NCBI RefSeq assembly: GCF_029227915.1
Contig: NC_079880.1
Location: 13,598,001-13,662,000 of the forward strand
Source of the DNA: Hydractinia symbiolongicarpus
Lineage: Eukaryota > Cnidaria > Hydrozoa > Anthoathecata > Hydractiniidae
Length of the DNA: 64,000 nt
Direction: 5' to 3'
Shown here piece after piece: positions 54,195 through 62,340 of this stretch (the first letter of the stretch is position 1; each line of letters begins with the position of its first letter). The notes under the pieces were generated by a model. The model was given only the letters and a program-made list of their open reading frames with translations. It ran no database searches and was not told the DNA's origin. Made by a program: the position numbers and the translations under genes.

Positions 54195-55430
54195 TTATGC
54201 AACACTTGGATTTAAATTTACTAGTCCACAGAATGATATAATTATTATGGATGACTGGATCTTAATTTTTTTAATTCTACCAATTACTCGCTCAACATGT
54301 ATCCGCACATGTGCTATTTGCCGTGAAGTGTCAACATCACATGCTGTTAGCTGTTTTTCACCCCTAATAAATGCAGGTATACATAACACAGCAGAACGGC
54401 TTGCAAGCTCTTCAACTAAAAAACCTTTATCTGCAAGTACACAATCTCCATGTGTAACTAAGTCCAAAAATACGGAGTCAATTGTATAGTTATCCCTCCA
54501 TTAGGTAATTTTGACAAGCTTGCATGAATACTTTTTATTACTTTTATTGTATTTATACTATCTGATGGAAAATAAATAAATAAATAAGATTATTGGTCTC
54601 TCTATAAAAATTTTTGTGCAGTCGATAATGGAAGTGGGGTCCTAAAACTTTCAAATGAAGATTGTAAATTTAAGCACACTACATTTTTATGTGACCAAAT
54701 AATAAAATTTCTAAGCATTAAGGCCAAGGGTTGTATCCAAGTACGAAATATTTTTAAAATATTCTCTTCACTGATTCCAAATCTGAAGCTTATGTCACGG
54801 TTCATTAAACCAAGCTTAAGTTTTATTAGGATTATCATCAGGTGATTTTCACAACGAAGACGTTAAATTTATTAAATTATGATTTAAATATTCTCCTTAA
54901 TAATATTTACAATCCATTTAAAAGCACCTGCATTTCGTACACCAGTTAAAAAAGCCAAGTCCTTAGGTTTTGTCTTCAAATAGTTATAATCGGTATACCA
55001 AGTTGGTTTTTCTTTAACTAAACACTCAATTTTGAAATTTCAACTTCTTTTTGTTTTTGTTTAGACTTCTCTTGGAGTAGTTGGTGACATAACTTTTTAA
55101 TTCAAGATCCTTTCTCTTTAATTCCGTATTCGACGATACCTTATATTTCTAAATTAATTCGATACCAGTATTTGTTTGAACTACTAAAAAACATCAAAAA
55201 TTATCAAAAAGACGACACGATTTAAAAGCATGAGGTACAATGTTTCTACAGTTACCTTTGTCGGTTGTTGCTTTAAAATCGGGTTCATCTACTACTAGAG
55301 TTTTCTCAGCATCCTTGCTTTCCTGAGCATCAACAAATTCTTCCTTCTTTGAGGTGTAGCATTAGATATAGCATTTCTTTTTTTACCTTTCATATCGATG
55401 AAGATCATTCAAACGTTTTCTCTTCACTGC
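54195..55430 (-). pseudogene. DDE_Tnp_4-type transposase (ISL2EU/Harbinger-like)
   Basis: Minus strand, N- to C-terminal: a basic start 'MKGKKRNAISNATPQRRK' (55400), 'KPKDLAFLTGVRNAGAFKWI' (54960), and the helix-turn-helix 'LIKLKLGLMNRDISFRFGIS' with 'EENILKIFRTWI' (54830-54730). A degenerate first catalytic block follows (54640), then 'HGDCVLADKGFLVEELA' with the second Asp and 'VRIHVERVIGRIKKI' with the Glu (54440-54270). Several stops and frameshifts occur. It is convergent with the YqaJ gene, 105 bp apart, as expected if both belong to one element. Superfamily assignment is from the pairing and motif style. Confidence 0.75.
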
Positions 55431-55589
55431 TGGTTTAAAGGGAAAAACTGATAACAAAAATTTGAGACATTGCAGCAAAGCACAATGAAATACTCAGCCT
55501 GTTAAGTTTTAGGGTTAAATCATAGAGGTTTTGTTCCTCCAAAGTTACTGCCAAGAAGACAGTTAAACTTCCTTTTGGCAGGAGACGCA

Positions 55590-55604
55590 ATATCAGTGAA
55601 GAAA
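55590..55604. repeat. Target-site duplication, left copy
   Basis: ATATCAGTGAAGAAA here is repeated exactly at 58997-59011, immediately after the second poly(A) tract of the retrotransposon. This defines the insertion boundaries. Confidence 0.9.
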
Positions 55605-55617
55605 TTGCAATGACTTC

Positions 55618-55630
55618 AAAGATGGCGGAC
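55618..55630 (+). promoter_or_regulatory. YY1-like AAGATGGCGG motif at the element 5' end
   Basis: CAAAGATGGCGGACG lies 14 bases into the retrotransposon. AAGATGGCGG is the core YY1 site in animals, and the human L1 uses one at the same relative position to fix its transcription start. ATGGCGG also marks the starts of the two other LINEs here (19713, 59993). Function in this organism is inference. Confidence 0.45.
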
Positions 55631-55754
55631 GTCTTTCCGCTAACGGAAAACAGCTAATCACGAAACCAAGAGTTACATTCTTAAGTTATTTGTACGTCTA
55701 TAAACGTTGAATCACATATGAACTTTGCGAATTGATAACACATTGGGACAAGTT

Positions 55755-58700
55755 ATGGCTGCAACAAATACGCCGTTAGTGATGAACACAGACGCCACCA
55801 GGAACGATGCACAAATGAACAATCTGACGATAACTATGAGAAATTCATGTATACGATGCAAAAGAACTTTCAAGACGAGCAAAGGACTCTTGGTTCATTT
55901 GAAAGCTTGCAAAAGAAAAGAGGTATCATTAGTAGACAACTCACCGACGCAAACACCGAAGGAAGAAACTTTATTTAAATTCAAGTGGAATGAGGTAGAA
56001 GGCGAAAAAGTTAGCAAAGATCTCGACATGATTTATAATGAGATTGTGTTTTGGAAAAAGAATTTGTTTATACTACCATCAGGTAACGCTGGAAAGTCTT
56101 ATATTAGGGAACTCACTCGTCTAGTTAATGCTTGGAACAATAGTTCACCTCTTCGCAGTATTGCAATGAAAGCGATCCATGTTATGCCAGCCTTGCTACT
56201 ACAGAAACCAAGTAAAAAATCAAAAGCGAAAGACCATCAACTAGCTCTCGAAAAGCGATTGAAAATGTGGCACGAAGGAAACTTCTTGGAACTTTATACA
56301 GAATGTTTAACTATACAAAGCCGTATGACGAACGCATATGCAAAGAGAGATATATCGGCGATATCTAAAAAGTTTAAACTATTCATGCAGAAAGGAGACG
56401 TCAACTCAGCAATGCGATTATTATCTAATAGTATGCAGAATGGAATTCTTCCGTTAAATGACGAGACCTTGATGCTGTTAGAACAGAAGCACCCGAATGC
56501 ACAAGAGGTATGTGGGGATGATGAAATCTTACTCAATTTTCCGTTACAGAGAATACACCCCATTGCCTATGACGTCATTGACGAAGACCTTGTATTGGAT
56601 GTTGCTGCTCACACGAAAGGAGGATCTGGACCATCGGGTCTAGACGGCGATGGATGGAGGAGAATATTATGCTCTTCTTCGTTTGGTACTACGAACTCAG
56701 ATTTGCGGAAGGCTATTGTTGATATGATAAAGAAATTGTGCACGGAGAAGATAACTGACTCAGAGGGTGGTGGTGATTGTTTGGAAGCTTTTGTGGCATG
56801 CCGTATGATCCCTTTGAATAAGAATCCTGGTCTGAGGCCCATTGGGGTAGGAGAGGTTTTGAGACGAATTGCTGGGAAGGTAGTTATGCGTGTAGCTAAA
56901 AAGGACATCATGGAATCAACTGGGTCTTTACAAGTCTGTGCTGGACAGGACGCGGGTGCAGAGGCGGCAATTCATGCTATGCATGATATTTACGAGAATG
57001 AAGAAACAGAAGCGGTGCTACTGATCGATGCTGAGAATGCATTTAATTCTATCAATCGGAAGGCGATGCTACATAATATTGCAGTCCTTTGTCCTCTTAT
57101 TTCTACTTTCATGGAAAATTGTTACAATGTTCCGGCACGTTTGTTTGTTATTGGGGGTAAAGAACTGTCATCAAAGGAAGGGACTACTCAAGGTGATCCG
57201 ACCTCTATGGCGGCATACGCAATTGGAGTTTCGCCTCTTCTTAGAATTCTTCTTGATTTTATGAACACTAGTGGTAACAATACGGCAAAACATGTTGCAT
57301 TTGCGGATGATTTCACTGTAGCTGGTAAATTGTCAGAGATAAAGAGCTATTGGGAAAAATTGACTTCGATTGGGCCGAAATTTGGTTACTTTCCGAAGGC
57401 TGACAAGTCTTATTTGATTGTCAAAGCAAGATATATAGAAAGCGCAAACGAAATTTTTAAAGAGATGCATGTGAAAATAACGTCATCGGGTCAAAGACAC
57501 CTTGGAGCTGTCATTGGAGATATCAATTACAAAAACCAATATGTGAATAGTAAAATTCAAGATCTTTCGAATCAACTCCAGCTACTTTCACAGATTGCTG
57601 TTATGGAACCACAGTCTGCATTTACTGCCTTCAACGCTGGTTTCAAATCGAAATTTACGTATTTGATGAGAACTATACCAAATATTTCGAAAAATTTACA
57701 ACCAATCGAAGATATCATACGTAACGAATTTCTTCCAGCAATTACCGGAGGACATTGCTGCTCAAACGCTGAAAGGGATCTCCTATCCTTACCGATTCGT
57801 CTGGGTGGCTTGGGAATCACTAATTTCGTGAATGAAAGCGACTTTGAGTATGACAACTCTCGTTCCATCACTGCTTCACTTTCCAAAGCCATTTACGAGC
57901 AAGTGGACAAATCTATCTGCGAGATTGAAAAACGTCATTTGAAGAATCAAATCAAGGACTCTCGCAACAAACGTCATGAGGACAGATTAACAGATGTTAA
58001 AAAAAACTTAGACGAAAAACAATTACGATTAAACGACATATGCAGTGAGAAAGGTTGCTCCAACTGGTTGACAGTATTGCCATATGCTGAACACGGATTT
58101 GATCTCAACAAGCAGCAGTTTTGGGATGGAATAAAGCTCCGTTATAACTGGCCTGTTGAAGGATTACCGACGCATTGTGTTTGTGGGTCGACATTTGACA
58201 TTCAACATTGTTTGAGTTGTAAGAAAGGTGGGTTTGTCACGCTTCGACACAACAACATACGTGACATAACGGCATCCATGTTAGGTGAGGTTTGTAAGGA
58301 TGTGGCAATTGAGCCTTCGCTAATTGGGTTGACTGGCGAAACTTTTGATTTAGAATCTGTGAAAAAGGGGGATGATGTAAGAACGGATGTACGTGCTCGG
58401 GGATTTTGGACGAAGGGTCAACAAGCATTTTTCGACGTAAGGGTTTTTGATCCCAACGCTTCGAGACACCTTCAGCATACTCTCCAACAATGCTATGCAA
58501 AGAATGAGGCGGAGAAGAAAAGGCAATACAACACTCGCATCAACAAAGTTGATAACGGGACATTCACGCCACTGGTATTTTCTCTTTACGGAGGAATGGG
58601 AAGAGAGTGTGCGACTTTTTACAAGCGTCTCGCAGAAATGATCGCCGAAAAACGTAAAATAAATATTTCTGTTGCATCATCTTGGGTCAGAACTAAGATT

Positions 58701-58817
58701 TGTTTTGCTTTAATTCATGCTTGTTTGCTTTGTTTGAGAGGTTCGAGAGGGATTTATAAAAGAATCGAAATGGGGGATGATATTGTTTTGAGTGAGTTGT
58801 CAAGTTGTATCAAGTAG
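55755..58817 (+). CDS. Single-ORF retrotransposon protein: zinc finger, RT, CCHC, REL endonuclease
   Basis: The first in-frame ATG is at 55755 (1020 codons); a five-codon upstream ATG frame at 55718 overlaps nothing essential. N-terminal C-x2-C-x12-H-x3-C finger at residues 32-52 ('CIRCKRTF'...'HLKAC') probably binds target DNA. The reverse transcriptase spans roughly 280-600: 'LRPIGVGEVLRRIAGKVV', 'LLIDAENAFNSINR' (catalytic Asp 425), 'EGTTQGDPTSMAAYAIG' and 'HVAFADDFTVAG' (FADD at 516-519). The C-terminus has a Cys/His knuckle 'CVCGSTFDIQHCLSCKKGGF' at about 808, 'RHNNIRD', and the nuclease-like 'RTDVRARGFWTKGQQAFFDV' near 877-897. No APE endonuclease is present. The layout is that of early-branching, target-selective non-LTR elements (R2/NeSL/Utopia-like). 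The clade is not resolved by eye. No frame damage: potentially active. Confidence 0.9.
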   Translation: MAATNTPLVMNTDATRNDAQMNNLTITMRNSCIRCKRTFKTSKGLLVHLKACKRKEVSLVDNSPTQTPKEETLFKFKWNEVEGEKVSKDLDMIYNEIVFWKKNLFILPSGNAGKSYIRELTRLVNAWNNSSPLRSIAMKAIHVMPALLLQKPSKKSKAKDHQLALEKRLKMWHEGNFLELYTECLTIQSRMTNAYAKRDISAISKKFKLFMQKGDVNSAMRLLSNSMQNGILPLNDETLMLLEQKHPNAQEVCGDDEILLNFPLQRIHPIAYDVIDEDLVLDVAAHTKGGSGPSGLDGDGWRRILCSSSFGTTNSDLRKAIVDMIKKLCTEKITDSEGGGDCLEAFVACRMIPLNKNPGLRPIGVGEVLRRIAGKVVMRVAKKDIMESTGSLQVCAGQDAGAEAAIHAMHDIYENEETEAVLLIDAENAFNSINRKAMLHNIAVLCPLISTFMENCYNVPARLFVIGGKELSSKEGTTQGDPTSMAAYAIGVSPLLRILLDFMNTSGNNTAKHVAFADDFTVAGKLSEIKSYWEKLTSIGPKFGYFPKADKSYLIVKARYIESANEIFKEMHVKITSSGQRHLGAVIGDINYKNQYVNSKIQDLSNQLQLLSQIAVMEPQSAFTAFNAGFKSKFTYLMRTIPNISKNLQPIEDIIRNEFLPAITGGHCCSNAERDLLSLPIRLGGLGITNFVNESDFEYDNSRSITASLSKAIYEQVDKSICEIEKRHLKNQIKDSRNKRHEDRLTDVKKNLDEKQLRLNDICSEKGCSNWLTVLPYAEHGFDLNKQQFWDGIKLRYNWPVEGLPTHCVCGSTFDIQHCLSCKKGGFVTLRHNNIRDITASMLGEVCKDVAIEPSLIGLTGETFDLESVKKGDDVRTDVRARGFWTKGQQAFFDVRVFDPNASRHLQHTLQQCYAKNEAEKKRQYNTRINKVDNGTFTPLVFSLYGGMGRECATFYKRLAEMIAEKRKINISVASSWVRTKICFALIHACLLCLRGSRGIYKRIEMGDDIVLSELSSCIK

Positions 58818-58955
58818 TTCGGTTGTACCAAGTTAATGAACTGTTAAATCTATATCTAATTTATTTTGTTTATTATGTTTGTTAAACGCTTTTGTATTGA
58901 AGTAACAATTTTTAGATTGTATTTATTTATTTACGTTTAATAAACACATTTTATT

Positions 58956-58997
58956 AAAAAAAAAAAAAAAAATTGTTAATAAAAAAAAAAAAAAAAA
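58956..58997 (+). repeat. Double poly(A) tail
   Basis: There are two A17 tracts separated by 8 bp (ttgttaat). The second boundary overlaps the first base of the duplicated target site. The doubling resembles the unit 'ttaataaaaa' being copied twice, perhaps by template slippage during target-primed reverse transcription. Confidence 0.9.
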
Positions 58998-59011
58998 TAT
59001 CAGTGAAGAAA

Positions 59012-59280
59012 AAGAAACACATACACAACACACGATTGCACAATACCAGCCGTGACACCAAACGGTTTCGCCCCAAAGCCTCAACTAAGGGGTGTCAGAA
59101 TTCCAGGCGGGACATCTCCAATCCGAGGTCCACTAAGTGGTCATCAGGAGGCCCTGGAATCCTCTTCTGTCATTAAATGTTCTTTAATCCGTGCAATCTA
59201 TTGCCACATAAAACAAGGGTTGACTGGGTTAAGAATCAAGACAGTTATAGAAATGTGTTAAGAAATACGTGAAACCCTCT
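59012..59280. other. Unassigned sequence after the retrotransposon
   Basis: Less AT-rich than its neighbours ('caggcgggacatctccaatc'), with a short plus frame but no recognised motif. It is continuous with 55.5 kb across the retrotransposon insertion. Confidence 0.4.
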
Positions 59281-59284
59281 GATC

Positions 59285-59985
59285 AGAATAAGAAAATAAA
59301 TGTGGGGTCGTCACACTCAAAGACAAGACTTGTAGGAAACTGTAGAAAGGGAACTAAGCAAGTCAACCCCCTTGCTGGGCGACGTTCTAATATATAATTT
59401 TTATAATTTTTAAATTCTTCTTTGTGTCACAGCTCTGTCATTGCAGTGAAGCCACTGGTCTGTCTTTTGGTCTTGAACAATGGATGTATAGTGCCCATTA
59501 TTAAGAGAACCAGAGTGGTTTATAAGCGCTCTGGTCTTAAAGTGCTAACGAGTTCTTACCTCAGGCTCGATGGTAACAGAAAGGAATAAGAAGTCTGGAA
59601 AACAAGAAACCGGCGACACTTGTTTCGAGATATAACCATTTGACATGATAAAACGTTTTAATTGAACTAAAAGGTGTGAACCACTGTTCACAATTTCTGT
59701 CTTTCGTGTTGCTGTTAGATAGGAATTACACAGAGCGCGAAAACACGTGTCAAAACCTCTGGTTGTCAGAAGGGGGTTTAATGACTCTTAAATTGTGGGT
59801 CTTGGTTGCAATTCCAAAAATAGAGACATTTCATCAGTAGAGTGCAATTAGAAACATGTGTCACGTGGTTGTAGTTCTAGCGCAAAACTGGAACATGGTG
59901 GTAGTAAAAAGCGAGTCTGTAGCAAGTTCACTTAGCAAATATCCTAGGATCTCAGGTACAAAATGCTGTGTAAAAATATCAAAGT
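59285..59985 (-). pseudogene. USP-family copy G, divergent protease fragment
   Basis: The minus strand shows 'HFVPEILGYLLSELATDS' (copy A: DVPEILLHVLGELTG) near 59960-59900, a degraded zinc region, 'GSHLLVQLKRFIMSNGY' (59690) and the His box 'INHSGSLNNGHYTSIVQDQ' with 'QWLHCNDRAV' (59530-59430). Family 3' landmarks ('tggggtcgtcacactcaaag', 'cccccttgctggg') follow at 59290-59385. It differs from A and D enough to be a separate subfamily. Frameshifts and a stop interrupt it, and the Cys box is missing. Confidence 0.75.
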
Positions 59986-59992
59986 TATGATA

Positions 59993-60830
59993 ATGGCGGC
60001 GACGGACGTGAAAACGGACGAGGAAAATATTTTTAACAAAATGCTTGAGGATATTAATAAGAGAAGAATATTGAACATAATAATGTAACTGTTAAAAAAG
60101 GTGTATATAAAGAGCTCAATACAACTTTAAATGCAGAAGATTTTATCGATAAGCACTATGAAAAAACTAGATACAGCGCACTGAGAGATTCTATCCTTGA
60201 AGACGTAAAAGGTGAGATAAACACTCTTATCTCAAATCAAATTTCAAAACTTGTCAATAATTGTTCAGTTGCTCATAAGGATGACCAAACGGATAAACTG
60301 GAATCAAATTTATTAAAAGAAATTCACTTTTTGCGACAAGAAATACAAAGTAAAAACGAAATCATAAAAATTTTAGTTGAAAACTCAGTCGAGCATAACT
60401 ATTCTACAAAATCGCTACAGCAAGAAAATTTTAATTCATTTCAAACAGTTAATAAAAAATATAAAAATAGAAGCACAATCATTAGCAACAACAATGAAGC
60501 TGTTAGTCGCCATAACAACCAAAGCTTTGTTCATCGAAATCGATTTGAACATCTGTATAATGAGAATAATGATCACTCTGAAATAACAGAAAGTTTTAGA
60601 GGTGATACTTATAATAATAATAACTTTATACATAATAAGGAGGAACTAATTGTACATAATAATGAAGACATAATTGTACATAATAATAAAGAAAACATTC
60701 CAACAAAAAGGCAATCACTTAATAACGCTAATAACATTATCAACACTAAAAAAATTACATGTATACTAGGAGACAGTATAATAAACTCTATAAGTATCAC
60801 TGCCTTTGTCATACGAGAAAGTAATAATTG
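59993..60830 (+). pseudogene. LINE ORF1 relic with coiled coil and esterase-like start
   Basis: 'MAATDVKTDEENIFNKMLED' opens the protein and is followed by frameshifts near 60085. It continues with 'HYEKTRYSALRDSILEDVKG', then a helical heptad-like region ('LLKEIHFLRQEIQSKNEIIK'). An Asn/His-rich low-complexity stretch follows, with repeated 'IVHNNE', 'IVHNNKENIP'. It ends in 'KKITCILGDSIINSISI', which resembles the GDS box of SGNH-esterase domains found in CR1-type ORF1 proteins. The domain is cut off by the USP-family insertion. Confidence 0.6.
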
Positions 60831-60837
60831 TGAGATA

Positions 60838-62180
60838 ACAAAGCAGAAAGCTGTAATGATTGAACTGTTTACCGACTCTTTTGTTCATAACATCCGCCTA
60901 CGTTAAGTCACAGCTACATCAGGTGTTATTATTAATGTTGTATTAAGATCACACATAACTTTCCAATCTGAAGCTGAATGGAGAATGCCTATTGGAGGTT
61001 TTTTCTTCCTCGCCATGGAGTAAGAACCAGCAGAAACAAAACAAAAAATTCTAGATTTGTTGTAGGGAGATGGTTTGTATGACGATTAAAAAATATTGAA
61101 AGTAGGTTACAAGGGTGCGTAACAGTGTCATGACTATATGTATAGCTCACCTAAATTAAGGCAACTTTAAAAGCTCCTAAGATATGGGGAACTGTACAGA
61201 AGTTTTTTGTACACAAACTACAGCCTGCGTAATTTTGTAATCCCCAGCGATCTAGATAACTTGGTGAAGGCAGTGTGTCATATGTGGACCCAATGCGAAA
61301 TGAAATTAGACAAGGGTGCTCCACGAAAGATCGGTTTTCACGTAACTGCACCATTTTATCCAGTTGCTGTAGTCAATATGTTGTGGATCATCTGACCTTT
61401 TTCCTGCATTATATAGAGATAAAAAATTTAATACTTTGTAAGCACAAAGTCACTGCCATGAAATAAGCACTACAGATTCGTGCATTATTCACTTGAATTT
61501 CACTTTGCAGCCAGTTCTTTCGTCTTAGCGCAGCTATCAACCTTTTCTGTCGTTTCTTTTTCTCAGTCTAGCAGGGAATCTGTAAAAACTCAATTCTTTG
61601 TCACTCCCATCTCTTCTATTTTCACATTGTATAGCATAGCAACTGTCAGGTATGTCGAACAATCTGCAAAAGACGTACTTTTCAGTAGCTAGCAGTTATG
61701 TTTGCTTTACCTGCCCAGAATTTCCGTACGCGCAGTAGAATTAAATCAACAATCCACGGAAATTTGGCTCAGCAAGTTATCTATACGCCATTCACGTTTA
61801 ATTAGCAGAAAAAACTGCATTGTTGAGATCCAGAAGGTGTAATTCAAATAAGAAAAATCATATCAATTTCTTACATATAATTGCGTACATGCCATTTTCA
61901 AATTTACCGGTTCTTACAGCTACTGGTGCACTAGCCACGTCCCATATAATTGGATTTAAACTTAGTTTTTCGAAGAAAGTTAGTTGTGAAAAGCAATCTA
62001 GAATTTTAATTGCCAAGTTTAGTATTAAAATAGTTGACTTAATGATGGTGGCCTTATAGATCCAAGTTGGACAGTATTCATGCTTGTAAAAAAGTATATT
62101 CAGCACCTTCTTCTAGGAGCCTAAGCTCAGTTGTGACAACCACCATCCTGCAAACAAGATGCTTCAGTGCAGCTCGCTGG
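60838..62180 (-). mobile_element. USP-family element inserted in the LINE (copy H)
   Basis: The left end has ACAAAGCAGAAAGCTG (60838-60853). The right end (62055-62180) is the inverse of the 50.245-kb terminus ('cagtattcatgcttgtaaaa', 'aagatgcttcagtgcagct'). Both termini of one insertion are thus visible, about 1.34 kb apart, inside a recognisable target (LINE ORF1). This is the best evidence that the family is a mobile element with inverted termini. It carries the nuclease fragment below and no protease. Confidence 0.7.
60905..61360 (-). pseudogene. USP-family copy H: CCHC/nuclease-like region only
   Basis: The minus strand reads 'CLISFRIGSTYDTLPSPSYL', 'DRWGLQNYAGCSLCTKNFCT' and 'VPHILGAFKVAL', giving C-x2-C-x7-H (the last knuckle Cys is Phe here; Cys in copy A). 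A frameshifted block 'YSMARKKKPPIGILHSASDW' with 'KVMCDLNTTLIITPDVAVT' matches copy A's 'PGKKSKLTGPLHLACDW'. It stops at the element terminus, so the PD...E strand pair and the entire protease are deleted. Confidence 0.7.
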
Positions 62181-62318
62181 ACAAAACATGGATCAGTAAA
62201 AGCTAAAAAAGATGACAGTTTGAACTCAAAAACAGTGACATTGCTAACTAAAGAGGAAATAAACAAGCTATATTATGACTCGTACCAGAACCAACAAAAT
62301 GATCAAATCAATGAATGA
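62181..62318 (+). pseudogene. LINE ORF1 C-terminus
   Basis: 'WTKHGSVKAKKDDSLNSKT' and 'LLTKEEINKLYYDSYQNQQN' end at the TGA at 62316-62318, 22 bp before the ORF2 ATG. The frame is continuous into the USP-family terminus on its left, so it has been separated from the rest of ORF1 by that insertion. Confidence 0.5.
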
Positions 62319-62340
62319 ACACTATAGTACGTATAAATAA

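Larger units (their letters stand above)
55605..58996 (+). mobile_element. Full-length non-LTR retrotransposon with restriction-like endonuclease
   Basis: The element is bracketed by an exact 15-bp target-site duplication. It starts with TTGCAATGACTTCAAAG and ATGGCGGACGTC, has a 150-bp 5' UTR, one long intact reading frame, a 140-bp 3' UTR with AATAAA at 58939, and two A17 tracts (58956-58972 and 58981-58997) separated by ttgttaat. An undamaged frame, a perfect duplication and a long poly(A) indicate a young insertion, unlike every other element in the window. It landed in sequence just upstream of the DDE transposase. Confidence 0.9.

Noticed and set aside
55725-55754. Starting the retrotransposon protein at TTG 55725
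   Set aside because: That only extends the frame to the nearest upstream stop. The first ATG is at 55755, and eukaryotic TTG initiation is not supported.
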